A DNA stretch of 64,000 nt from positions 1,612,001-1,676,000 of the forward strand of contig NZ_CP085990.1 in assembly GCF_020736705.1 (NCBI RefSeq), written 5' to 3'. This DNA is from Psychrobacter sanguinis (lineage in GTDB: Bacteria > Pseudomonadota > Gammaproteobacteria > Pseudomonadales > Moraxellaceae). The translations under genes and the position numbers were made by a program. The notes below the pieces were generated by a model. It was not told where the DNA came from. It was given only the letters and a program-made list of their open reading frames with translations, and ran no database searches. Below are positions 56,494 through 64,000 of this stretch, in pieces. Within the stretch, counting starts at the first letter, position 1, and the number at the start of each line of letters is the position of its first letter.

Positions 56494-57058
56494 GGCTATG
56501 TCCATCTTGGTGGCCACTATCTTCATGAGAGTGGCTGTGATCGTGCGAATGGCCATGACTATGACTATGACTATGATCATGACTATGAGCATGGCTGTGT
56601 GCATGTTCACGGCCCGCCTGAGCATAAGCGCCAGATTCAGGGTCGAAGGGAGCATCATGGTGGGTCAGAGTAGCCCCCAATAATTCTGCCAACTCTTCTA
56701 GGACATGGTCGGGTGGAAAACGTACCCAATGACGGCCATCTTCATCAAAGCCAATCGCGAGTGACACATGACGGTTGCCTAAGTGGTAGCACAATCTGGC
56801 TAGGGATAGGCCATTTTCGATATAAGCGGTGGCCACAGGCTCATCGGCCGCCAGTACTTGAACAATTTCGCCGGTAGATGCTTTCAATAAATCGCCACTG
56901 CGCAACACAGGGCCACGGTCTAAAAATAAGCCCACTTCGTGGCCATTGTCGGTCTCTGCTTTTAAACGGCCGCGAATACGCAACTCATAAGGCAGGGTTA
57001 ACGTATCAAATATCTCAGCGGTATCGCTACTATCGAGTCTTTCTATTAATTGAATCAT
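56483..57058 (-). CDS. ureE: Urease nickel metallochaperone with His-rich tail
   Basis: A 191-residue UreE. Residues 1-75 are the peptide-binding-like domain (ELRIRGRLKAETDNGHEVGLFLDRG), then the metal-binding domain with YHLGNRHVSLAI (conserved His). The last ~45 residues are a His-rich tail of HSH/HDH repeats, encoded by a CATAGTCATAGTC-like DNA repeat, giving large nickel-binding capacity. ureF overlaps its end. Confidence 0.93.
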   Translation of the reverse strand: MIQLIERLDSSDTAEIFDTLTLPYELRIRGRLKAETDNGHEVGLFLDRGPVLRSGDLLKASTGEIVQVLAADEPVATAYIENGLSLARLCYHLGNRHVSLAIGFDEDGRHWVRFPPDHVLEELAELLGATLTHHDAPFDPESGAYAQAGREHAHSHAHSHDHSHSHSHGHSHDHSHSHEDSGHQDGHSHAH

Positions 57059-57079
57059 GGGGTGGTTCCTATTAGTGAT

Positions 57080-58783
57080 TTAAAACAAGTGATAACGCTG
57101 AGCCAGTGGCACTTCGGCTAAAGGCTCACAAGTTAATAACTCACCATCTGAGCGCACTTCATAAGTTTCTGGATCTACGGTTAAGTTCGGGCAGACATCG
57201 TTTAGTTTCATGTCTTTTTTGCGCATATTGCGAACGTTTTTACACGCCACCAATCGGCTTTTTAGCCCTAATTTTTCCTCAAGCCCCGTATCCATTGCCG
57301 CTTGGCTAACGAAGGTGATACGAGTAGCAGACACCGCACGACCTAAGGCACCAAACATACGGCGATAATGCACCGGCTGTGGGGTCGAAATAGCGGCATT
57401 AGGATCTCCCATTGCCGCGCCAGCAATCATACCGCCTTTAATAATGATTGAGGGCTTAACCCCAAAGAAAGCCGGGCGCCATAATACCAAGTCTGCTAAC
57501 TTTCCGATTTCTACTGAACCCACTTCATGGGATACGCCGTGGGTAATAGCAGGGTTGATGGTGTATTTGGCAATATAGCGTTTTACTCGGAAGTTATCGG
57601 TACCACGCTCTTGGTCTTCAGGTAGCAAGCCACGCTGGATACGCATTTTGTGTGCTGTTTGCCACGTACGGCATACCACTTCACCGATACGGCCCATGGC
57701 TTGAGAGTCCGACGAAATCATTGAGATGGCACCAATATCATGCAGGATATCTTCTGCAGCGATGGTCTCACGGCGAATGCGCGAGTCAGCGAAAGCCACA
57801 TCTTCTGGGATATTGGGATCTAAGTGGTGACACTCCATCAGCATGTCTAAGTGCTCATCTACAGTGTTGATGGTATAAGGACGTGTGGGGTTGGTCGATG
57901 AGGGTAATACGTTTGGCTCACCGCAAGCGACGATAATATCAGGAGCATGACCGCCACCCGCACCTTCAGTATGGTAAGAGTGGATACAACGGTCTTTAAA
58001 GGCTTCTAGAGTGTCTTTGACGAAGCCTGACTCGTTTAAACTGTCGGCATGAAGTGCGACTTGAATATCGTAACGGTCGGCGACATCTAAAGCATTACTA
58101 ATGGTGGCGGGGGTTGCCGCCCAGTCTTCATGAATTTTTAAGCTCATTACCCCTGCTTTGACTTGCTCTTCAAGCGCGTCAGGAGTACTGGCACTGCCTT
58201 TGCCCAAAAATCCGATGTTAACTGGCAAATCATCCACCGCTTGCATCATTTTGCCAATATGCCAAGGCCCAGGCGTATTAGTGGTGGCTACTGTCCCCGT
58301 TGCAGGACCTGTACCGCCACCAATCATAGTGGTTAAGCCACTCATTAATGCTTCGTCAACTTGCTGCGGACAGATAAAGTGGACGTGAGTATCTACCCCA
58401 CCAGCAGTTAAGATTTGGTTTTCACCAGCAATAATCTCAGTACCCGCTCCGATAATAATATCGACATCAGGCTGAGTATCTGGGTTACCTGCTTTACCAA
58501 TGGCCGCAATACGACCATCTTTGATACCCACATCCGCTTTTACGATGCCCCACCAATCAATAATAATGGCGTTGGTAATCACGGTGTCCATTACTGAGTC
58601 TGAGCACAGCTGGCTTTGACCCATACCATCACGAATGACTTTACCACCCCCAAATACCACTTCTTCACCATAATGGGTGTGGTCTTTTTCAATCTCAATC
58701 CAAAGCTCGGTATCGCCCAAACGGATGCGATCCCCAGTGGTAGGCCCATACATACTGGCATAGGCATCGCGAGATATTTTCAT
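57080..58783 (-). CDS. ureC: Urease subunit alpha
   Basis: The 567-residue catalytic subunit that hydrolyses urea at a dinickel site. Metal ligands can be placed: the two His of [12 protein letters not shown] (about 134-136), the carbamylated Lys of SLKIHEDW (about 217), His of ALHADSLNE (about 246) and of GGGHAPD (about 272), and Asp of [10 protein letters not shown] (about 360). The flap has [13 protein letters not shown] with the catalytic His. Starts with ATGA overlapping the ureB stop (4 bp). Confidence 0.97.
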   Translation of the reverse strand: MKISRDAYASMYGPTTGDRIRLGDTELWIEIEKDHTHYGEEVVFGGGKVIRDGMGQSQLCSDSVMDTVITNAIIIDWWGIVKADVGIKDGRIAAIGKAGNPDTQPDVDIIIGAGTEIIAGENQILTAGGVDTHVHFICPQQVDEALMSGLTTMIGGGTGPATGTVATTNTPGPWHIGKMMQAVDDLPVNIGFLGKGSASTPDALEEQVKAGVMSLKIHEDWAATPATISNALDVADRYDIQVALHADSLNESGFVKDTLEAFKDRCIHSYHTEGAGGGHAPDIIVACGEPNVLPSSTNPTRPYTINTVDEHLDMLMECHHLDPNIPEDVAFADSRIRRETIAAEDILHDIGAISMISSDSQAMGRIGEVVCRTWQTAHKMRIQRGLLPEDQERGTDNFRVKRYIAKYTINPAITHGVSHEVGSVEIGKLADLVLWRPAFFGVKPSIIIKGGMIAGAAMGDPNAAISTPQPVHYRRMFGALGRAVSATRITFVSQAAMDTGLEEKLGLKSRLVACKNVRNMRKKDMKLNDVCPNLTVDPETYEVRSDGELLTCEPLAEVPLAQRYHLF

Positions 58784-59115
58784 CGTGTTTCTCCTGAATC
58801 TGAATTGGCGTCTAACGCGCCCATTACCTCACCTCTAAAGCCAAATATGCGGCGCAATCCGGCATAAGGCAATAACGATACCTCACGCTTTTGACCTGGC
58901 TCAAAACGAATCGCAGTCCCGGCAGGGATCGCCAGACGGTGACCATACGCTTTTTCACGATCAAAACTTAGAGCGCTGTTGGTTTCGGCAAAGTGATAGT
59001 GTGAACCGACTTGAATAGGGCGGTCTCCTAGATTGGCCACCTCAATAACGAAGCTATCGCGGTCTGCACACAGTTCAATATCATCCTTTCTTAATTGATA
59101 TTCACCAGGAATCAT
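58780..59115 (-). CDS. ureB: Urease subunit beta
   Basis: A 111-residue beta subunit starting MIPGEYQL (ATG 59115; AAGGAGAA upstream), with [17 protein letters not shown] and [16 protein letters not shown], the family core. A longer upstream reading frame is not conserved. Overlaps ureC by 4 bp. Confidence 0.95.
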   Translation of the reverse strand: MIPGEYQLRKDDIELCADRDSFVIEVANLGDRPIQVGSHYHFAETNSALSFDREKAYGHRLAIPAGTAIRFEPGQKREVSLLPYAGLRRIFGFRGEVMGALDANSDSGETR

Positions 59116-59143
59116 TATGTTCTCCTTAAGCTTTAGGCTCTTA

Positions 59144-59446
59144 TTAGATAATAGGACTGTGAACAGTGACCAGTTTTGTGCCATCTGGGAAAGTGGCTTC
59201 AACCTGAATGCTTTCAATCATTTCAGGGACACCTTCCATGACGTCATCGCGGGTCAATACTTCACGACCGGCGCTCATCATTTCTGCCACAGTACGTCCT
59301 TCTCGTGCACCTTCCATAATTGCACAGCTTATTAAGGCAATCGCTTCTGGATAATTTAATTTTAGCCCTTTGGCTTTGCGGCGCTCTGCCAGCAGTCCTG
59401 CTGTAAAGAGCAATAATTTGTCTTTGTCTCTAGGGGTTAGTTCCAT
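59144..59446 (-). CDS. ureA: Urease subunit gamma
   Basis: A 100-residue gamma subunit: [43 protein letters not shown] and [14 protein letters not shown]. It lies 28 bp before ureB. Together ureA-B-C form the urease core. Confidence 0.96.
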   Translation of the reverse strand: MELTPRDKDKLLLFTAGLLAERRKAKGLKLNYPEAIALISCAIMEGAREGRTVAEMMSAGREVLTRDDVMEGVPEMIESIQVEATFPDGTKLVTVHSPII

Positions 59447-59541
59447 TGGTTGCTCCGTTTCTTATTGCTTTTGTTGTTAAAGTCTTATGCCAAGCGTGAC
59501 ATAAGTGAATCTTAGAATTATAAGGTTGGCCAAATGCACGA

Positions 59542-60450
59542 TTAGGTTAGCCAGATGCGCGGTGTAACCGCTTCAACACCAACCAATCTTGGTCTTAGGA
59601 CGTCTCGTGCTTGTTGCAATAGATCCCATGCTTCGTTTCGCTCCATGCCCAAATAACGCAGTAGCAATACACCACGGCGATAGGTAACGGCCCAGTTATG
59701 GCTGGCAGGTATCTTATCGCGTAACTCGGCAATAGTATCCGTAGGATCGCTGAGTCCCACCGCCCATAGAGTAGCATGAACCGTGGCACCGCCTTGTCCC
59801 CATTTACCCAAGAATCTAGGATGAGTGGGGTCAATAGCTTGGCGCTCTAACCACAGAGGTTGGCCATTTTGAGTCAGCTGAAAACGCTGTTCGATTATAC
59901 CGCTGGTATAAGGTAGGTCACTGGCAGGACGGCCAAGACCAATAATCTCCCAACCTAAGCACTTGGCGGTCTCAGCCAAGTCGATAATCACTACTTGCTT
60001 ACCACGCGAGCCATCAAAAGCCAATGTTTCTTGGGGTAACCATTCGAGTGTGGCACCCTCTTCAATTTTGAGGTGTGTGTGCTGTGCCCAAGCGACACCA
60101 TTGCTGTCAGCTCGATATAGCTTATTGGCAGCAGGGGTGGTCAATAGAGTATGCGCATTTTCGGATACGGTAACATCAATGGTTAATGAGTCACCACTGG
60201 CAATACCACCAGGAGGGTGTAGCAGGTAGACATGGCAGCAGCCATCTCGGCCTTCAGGATAGAAGGCACGCTGTACGCGGAGCGGACCATAGTGGCGGGC
60301 CACATTCATACGGGTAATAAGGGTGTCTGCTTCTGGATAGGCTGCAAACCCTAACGTTAAGGAGGCAGGCCAGTGACGACCGGCATCAAAACGATGCCCA
60401 TAGTCACCGGTATCCCCATGGATTTGGGGAGAGGTAGATAAACTTGTCAT
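59542..60450 (-). CDS. ureD: Urease accessory protein
   Basis: A 302-residue UreD, the scaffold that holds UreF/UreG to apo-urease. GPLRVQRAFYPEG, CHVYLLHPPGGIASGD and TTPAANKLYRAD are family motifs. It is the first gene of the operon ureD-A-B-C-E-F-G-hupE, all on the minus strand. Confidence 0.92.
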   Translation of the reverse strand: MTSLSTSPQIHGDTGDYGHRFDAGRHWPASLTLGFAAYPEADTLITRMNVARHYGPLRVQRAFYPEGRDGCCHVYLLHPPGGIASGDSLTIDVTVSENAHTLLTTPAANKLYRADSNGVAWAQHTHLKIEEGATLEWLPQETLAFDGSRGKQVVIIDLAETAKCLGWEIIGLGRPASDLPYTSGIIEQRFQLTQNGQPLWLERQAIDPTHPRFLGKWGQGGATVHATLWAVGLSDPTDTIAELRDKIPASHNWAVTYRRGVLLLRYLGMERNEAWDLLQQARDVLRPRLVGVEAVTPRIWLT

Positions 60451-61160
60451 GCCGTAAAAGACCTGTTGGTATGAGCACAGCTCGTTTCATCGCTGTGCGA
60501 GTTTATATAGAGTAATCGTAAGTTGTAGATTGCTATTGGTTATACTAATTATTACTTAGACACTGAGTTTAAGGCACTCAGAAGATAACGGGAGGTTATC
60601 GGAATAGAGAGGCATCCCGTCTTTATTTATATGGCATTCTTTATAAAACATGGTTTATAAAACATTAGTTATAAAGTATTGCAAATTTTATGCCATAAAA
60701 AAGCGCAGCGGCTTGGATAAAGAGGGAAGATAAATATAAGTAAGTAAAAAATGTCGTATAAATAACGATTAGCGTAGATAACTGGAGTCTAACAATAGGT
60801 AGCGCTATAAAGCAGCGCCAACGTGAGTATATCAATAATTAATGATGCTTTTATAATACTTAATTTAGGATGGGTCAAGTAATTTTTTCAACTAAAAAAC
60901 CTGTCAAAAGATTATTATTAATTGTCTTTTAAATTGCTTTTTACACTGTGTATTACACTATCTCTTACCTAAGCTTTTAGACTGGCTGCTACTTAAAGTA
61001 ATGCAGATTAAAGTAATGCACAATAATTTAAAAGACAGCGCAATTTAAAAAAAAGACAGTGTCAAAGAATCATCCTGATTTTAATAAGATACAACACACG
61101 TTCGATTTTATTTGGTTGTTATTTATCTCTATTTGGTTGTTATTGATCGCTACTTAGTTG
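60451..61160. promoter_or_regulatory. Long non-coding region upstream of the urease operon
   Basis: 710 bp, AT-rich, no open frame of note. It should hold the urease promoter. A 13-bp inverted repeat TGTCTTTTAAATT (60923-60935) / AATTTAAAAGACA (61025-61037) is present, with two TTAAAGTAATGCA-like direct repeats at about 60995-61021. A small hairpin GATAACGGGAGGTTATC occurs near 60584-60600. No riboswitch or RNA gene is recognisable. Confidence 0.45.
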
Positions 61161-61814
61161 TTATTTATCACCCAGTGCTGCTTTGAAAGCAGGGGGGAGA
61201 TAAGTCTCCTTCTTGGCTTCAATTTCTTTTCTTATTTTATCTTCGTTTGCTAATAGCTCTTTTGCTTCCTGCACTTTTTGGTCAAACTTTCTGAGTTCCT
61301 CATCAATCGAATTTAGTTTCTTTTGTACCACCTCGAAGTATAGTTCATCACTAATCTCTATATCATTATCAGGACTAATATAAGGGACATCGACTGAATT
61401 TGAGCTGGTCTCTATAGACGCTTCACTATTGACAGCATTATCTTGTCTCCAACTGTCTATGGTACCTGTATTGATATTATGATGTATGGCCAATGCTTTT
61501 TTACTCATTGTTAGGTTATAGCCTTGATCTAACAACTCATTAAATTGAGCTAAGATTTTATCTTCATCCTCTGGACTATATACACTTTTACCCGATTCTG
61601 TGGTATCGATAGGGGTGAATTTTGCCATATTTCGCAGCATATCTTCATTGGCTTTGGTAGCCGCTTTGGGATTAATAGGATGAATATCGACTGCATCACT
61701 GACACTTGATTTACTGTCTACATTAGCATTTACGGTACTGTCATTTACAGTATTGCTATTTAAAGTATTGTTATTGGGGACAGAAGTTGAAGAGGCAGGG
61801 TTAACATTCGACAT
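61161..61814 (-). CDS. Hypothetical protein with a helix-turn-helix-like part and a C-terminal coiled coil
   Basis: A 217-residue soluble protein I do not recognise. Residues 1-45 are an Asn/Ser/Thr-rich low-complexity start. About 80-130 holds LAQFNELLDQGYNLTMSKKA followed by HHNINTGTIDSWRQ, which looks like a helix-turn-helix. About 165-205 is a heptad-rich charged helix (LNSIDEELRKFDQKVQEAKE). The ATG at 61814 has AAGGAA seven bases upstream and is preferred to a start at 61880. Possible DNA-binding role, not established. It is isolated between the urease and cyd operons. Confidence 0.6.
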   Translation of the reverse strand: MSNVNPASSTSVPNNNTLNSNTVNDSTVNANVDSKSSVSDAVDIHPINPKAATKANEDMLRNMAKFTPIDTTESGKSVYSPEDEDKILAQFNELLDQGYNLTMSKKALAIHHNINTGTIDSWRQDNAVNSEASIETSSNSVDVPYISPDNDIEISDELYFEVVQKKLNSIDEELRKFDQKVQEAKELLANEDKIRKEIEAKKETYLPPAFKAALGDK

Positions 61815-62080
61815 ACTGAAATTCCTTAGTGGCAAAAGTTTACTTTCAATTAGACTAATCTTTAGTACATAACGAGTCAATCAGGTTTACTGAGCGATTA
61901 CTTTTATACTGTCTTTGGTTACTTTGAAACCTGTTAGTCTAATACCGTCTGTGAGTCAAAGGGTTTTAGTACCCTTTAAGCTTTAAGACTGTATATTCTT
62001 GATAACTATAAAAATCATAATAACTTTAAAATAACCGAAATTATTACCTTCAACTTCATTTTGTTAATCATCAGCCCATA

Positions 62081-62113
62081 AAAAACCCTCGCAGATTATC
62101 GGCAAGGGTTTAG
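62081..62113 (-). terminator. Terminator of the cyd operon
   Basis: AAACCCTTGCCGA / TCTGCGAGGGTTT hairpin followed by a T run on the minus strand, 54 bp after the DUF2474-type gene. The region from 61815 to 62166 shows nothing else. Confidence 0.8.
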
Positions 62114-62166
62114 TAAATAAGGTATGAGATTGATACAGATTGTTAGGCGTATGTTGTGTCTAAAAC

Positions 62167-62358
62167 TTAGATGCCCATCGCCCATTTAATCAATTTGGCA
62201 ATGATAAAAACGGTGAGAAATCCTGCTAAATAAAGTCCCAAGAACCACGCCCATTGTGATTGTTTTTTAGACAATCCTTTAATGGGTTTGGTATTCGAAG
62301 CAGAATATCTTTCGTCTGTATGCGTCTTGGGATGCGTTTCTGCATTTTTCATAGTCAT
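62167..62358 (-). CDS. Small DUF2474-type membrane protein of the cyd operon
   Basis: A 63-residue protein with one membrane helix (WAWFLGLYLAGFLTVFIIAKL, residues about 36-56) after a polar N-terminus. The WAWF start of the helix is typical of DUF2474, small proteins encoded right after cydB that probably act as an extra cytochrome bd subunit like CydX. Nine bp from cydB. Confidence 0.8.
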   Translation of the reverse strand: MTMKNAETHPKTHTDERYSASNTKPIKGLSKKQSQWAWFLGLYLAGFLTVFIIAKLIKWAMGI

Positions 62359-62366
62359 CTACCTTA

Positions 62367-63383
62367 TTAATAAAGGTGTTCGTGTGAGCTTTTGCCTTTG
62401 AACACATAGTAGCCATAAGCGGTGTAGCTTAAAATAATTGGCAACATAATCGCTGCACCAATTAACATAAATGACAGCGACGTATCTGCTGCGGCCGCCT
62501 CATGCATGGTCATGGCGTAAGGCACGATATAAGGGAATACCGCAGAACAAATACCAATATAACCCATCAAAAATAACAGTATCGTCAATAGGAAAGGACG
62601 GTATTCATGTTCACCATGTAAGTCTTTGCGCATAAAATAAAACAAGGCAATGGCTATCAATGGGATAGGGGCGAGATACAGGAGCGTGGGTAACTCAAAC
62701 CAATGCGTAGTCGCTTCAACGCCTAAGAAGAACATAGAAACTGTGACTACTGCCATTGCAACCATTAACGCAATAAGCATTCGATAAGCCACTTTGCGTG
62801 CCCAATTTTGTAGCTTGTCCTCAGATTTAATAATCAGCCAAGTTGCGCCTAATAATGCGTAGCCGATAATCATGGCAATACCGCAGACGAAGGCGAATGG
62901 GGTTAACCAGTCAAACTGACCACCAGCAAACAATCGGTCTTTAACCTCTAATCCTTGGACCAATGCCGCTAACATCACCCCTTGCATGAAGGCAGCGACT
63001 ACGGATCCAATATGAAAGCAAACGTCCCAAATATAACGGCGCTGCTCAGCTTTAAAGCGAAACTCAAAGGCCACACCGCGTAATATTAGCCCGAATAGCA
63101 TAAAGGTAACGGGCAAATAGAGCCCTGTCATAATGATGCCGTAAGCCGCTGGAAACGCAGCAAATAGTCCGCCACCGCCCAATACTAACCAGGTTTCATT
63201 ACCGTCCCAGAAAGGAGCAATAGAGTTCATGATGCGACTGCGGTTTTTATCTGATCCTGCAAAAGGGAATAAGATACCGCAGCCTAAGTCAAAGCCATCA
63301 AGCAACACATAAACAAAAACAGCCAGTGCAATTAAACCACCCCAAATGAGTGGTAAGTCGAGTACATCCCCAAAATTCATCAT
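62367..63383 (-). CDS. cydB: Cytochrome bd oxidase subunit II
   Basis: A 338-residue subunit with about eight membrane helices. WGGLIALAVFVYVLLDGFDLG at the N-terminus, SIAPFWDGNETWLVLGGG (quinol-side loop) and FRFKAEQRR are family marks. Its ATG overlaps the cydA stop by one base. It partners CydA in the inner membrane, reducing oxygen with quinol. Confidence 0.93.
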   Translation of the reverse strand: MMNFGDVLDLPLIWGGLIALAVFVYVLLDGFDLGCGILFPFAGSDKNRSRIMNSIAPFWDGNETWLVLGGGGLFAAFPAAYGIIMTGLYLPVTFMLFGLILRGVAFEFRFKAEQRRYIWDVCFHIGSVVAAFMQGVMLAALVQGLEVKDRLFAGGQFDWLTPFAFVCGIAMIIGYALLGATWLIIKSEDKLQNWARKVAYRMLIALMVAMAVVTVSMFFLGVEATTHWFELPTLLYLAPIPLIAIALFYFMRKDLHGEHEYRPFLLTILLFLMGYIGICSAVFPYIVPYAMTMHEAAAADTSLSFMLIGAAIMLPIILSYTAYGYYVFKGKSSHEHLY

Positions 63384-64000
63384 TAGCGTAACCCTTTATC
63401 AGAGTCATCAGCAGGCGTTGAGAGATCCTCTGACTCTTTAGTATGTTCTTCTGGATTGGTATCGCCACTTAAGCTGCGACCTTGACCTTCAGTGATTGAA
63501 TGCTCGAAGAAGTTATCCTCAGAGACCTCTTCAAACGGCTGTGGTCCTTTGGCAATAAGGCGCAAAATATAAATCGTTGCTGATCCAAAAATGAAGGTAT
63601 AAACAATAATAAACCCAATTAAAGTAGTGGCAATTTGCGAACTAATTAAAGGGGAGGCGCTGTCTGCGGTGCGCAGTACCCCATAAACCGTATAAGGCTG
63701 ACGACCAGTCTCAGTCACAAACCAACCGGCCAATAGTGCCACAAAACCAAGCGGCGTCATCGCCATCCACGCATAGTGAAATAATTTATTGTCCGTATCA
63801 AAATGGCGCTTCTTAAAGTAATTATAGGCACTTAATAGCCCCACAATAATCATCAGGAATCCAATACCCACCATGATTCTAAACGCCCAGAAAACAATGA
63901 TAACGTGTGGTTGATCTTCAGGCGCCCAGTTTTTGAGCCCTTTTATCTCTTCATCTAATGAATGGGTGAGAATAAGCCCAGACACATAAGGAATGGCAAT
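63383..64000 (-). CDS. cydA: Cytochrome bd oxidase subunit I, C-terminal part
   Basis: The last ~205 residues of CydA; the gene continues beyond the window edge. Membrane helices read VGIGFLMIIVGLLSAYNYF, GFVALLAGWFVTETGRQPYTVYGVLRT (conserved quinol-site-proximal loop GRQPW/Y) and IGFIIVYTFIFGSATIY. The start codon is not in view. Confidence 0.92.
   Translation of the reverse strand: MAIPYVSGLILTHSLDEEIKGLKNWAPEDQPHVIIVFWAFRIMVGIGFLMIIVGLLSAYNYFKKRHFDTDNKLFHYAWMAMTPLGFVALLAGWFVTETGRQPYTVYGVLRTADSASPLISSQIATTLIGFIIVYTFIFGSATIYILRLIAKGPQPFEEVSEDNFFEHSITEGQGRSLSGDTNPEEHTKESEDLSTPADDSDKGLR

Noticed and set aside
56494..56658. Long N-terminal extension of UreF
   Set aside because: It is an alternative frame of the ureE His-tail repeat and is unlike UreF proteins; a start inside the last bases of ureE fits better.
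54269..60450. Urease cluster as a novel system
   Set aside because: All eight genes match the standard ureDABCEFG plus nickel permease layout; only the His-tail overlap is noteworthy.

Overview
The window reads as chromosomal DNA of a Moraxellaceae gammaproteobacterium, most likely Psychrobacter. This rests on moderate GC content, the fimV-like/truA/asparaginase and leuC-leuD-leuB arrangements, ISAba1-like IS4-family elements and the general look of the proteins. I ran no database search, so the genus is an inference.

Layout. From 1 to 10.9 kb is mostly housekeeping: the nadC 3' end, a MarC-type membrane protein, a LysE/ArgO exporter, two paralogous membrane-anchored proteins (one with an EF-hand-like loop), rluB, a small accessory patch (secreted protein, alpha/beta hydrolase, cation transporter), then the trpS-scpA-scpB gene run. 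From 11.2 to 30.4 kb is a dense insertion-sequence region. It holds three ISAba1-like IS4-family elements, three IS630-type elements, and IS605/TnpB, IS701-like, IS1-like and IS4-group elements, plus two MITE-like repeats. Between them lie slyX, uup, an LpxL-type acyltransferase, one intact fadL-type gene, one broken fadL-type gene and remnants of lipase-like or repeat-protein genes. From 30.6 to 49.4 kb is ordinary chromosome: putP, a LysR regulator, leuCDB, an L,D-transpeptidase, infA, truA, an asparaginase, a FimV-like protein, tgt, a catalase-like protein, msrC, queA, dinB and a PepSY protein. From 49.7 to 54.2 kb is a transferred-looking two-gene locus: a NUDIX hydrolase coupled to a PLD-nuclease/SF2-helicase, the latter cut by an IS3-family element. 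From 54.3 to 60.5 kb is a complete urease operon (ureDABCEFG plus a HupE/UreJ nickel permease). The end carries a coiled-coil protein and the cydA-cydB-DUF2474 cytochrome bd operon.

Main result. Two apparently identical 1,183-bp IS4-family copies lie in inverted orientation at 11855-13037 and 26682-27864. The four flanking sequences show that the 13.6 kb between them has been inverted relative to its ancestor. The two 9-bp target duplications match only crosswise: ATCACCGTT on the left of one copy pairs with the left flank of the other, and TGCTGATGT pairs the two right flanks. Undoing the inversion restores, exactly in frame, a 368-codon tnpB and a 530-codon fadL-type gene, each interrupted by one IS. 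It also places the broken fadL gene next to the intact paralogue as a tandem pair. Because the two copies look identical, the segment could still flip; an assembly error across the repeat is the main alternative.

Other signals. All three diverged IS630 copies keep the same A8G run and the same frame offset between orfA and orfB, which points to programmed recoding. The IS3 insertion in the PLD-helicase gene can be removed on paper to give an uninterrupted 951-codon protein, so this NUDIX/PLD-helicase pair is a recently disabled candidate defence locus.
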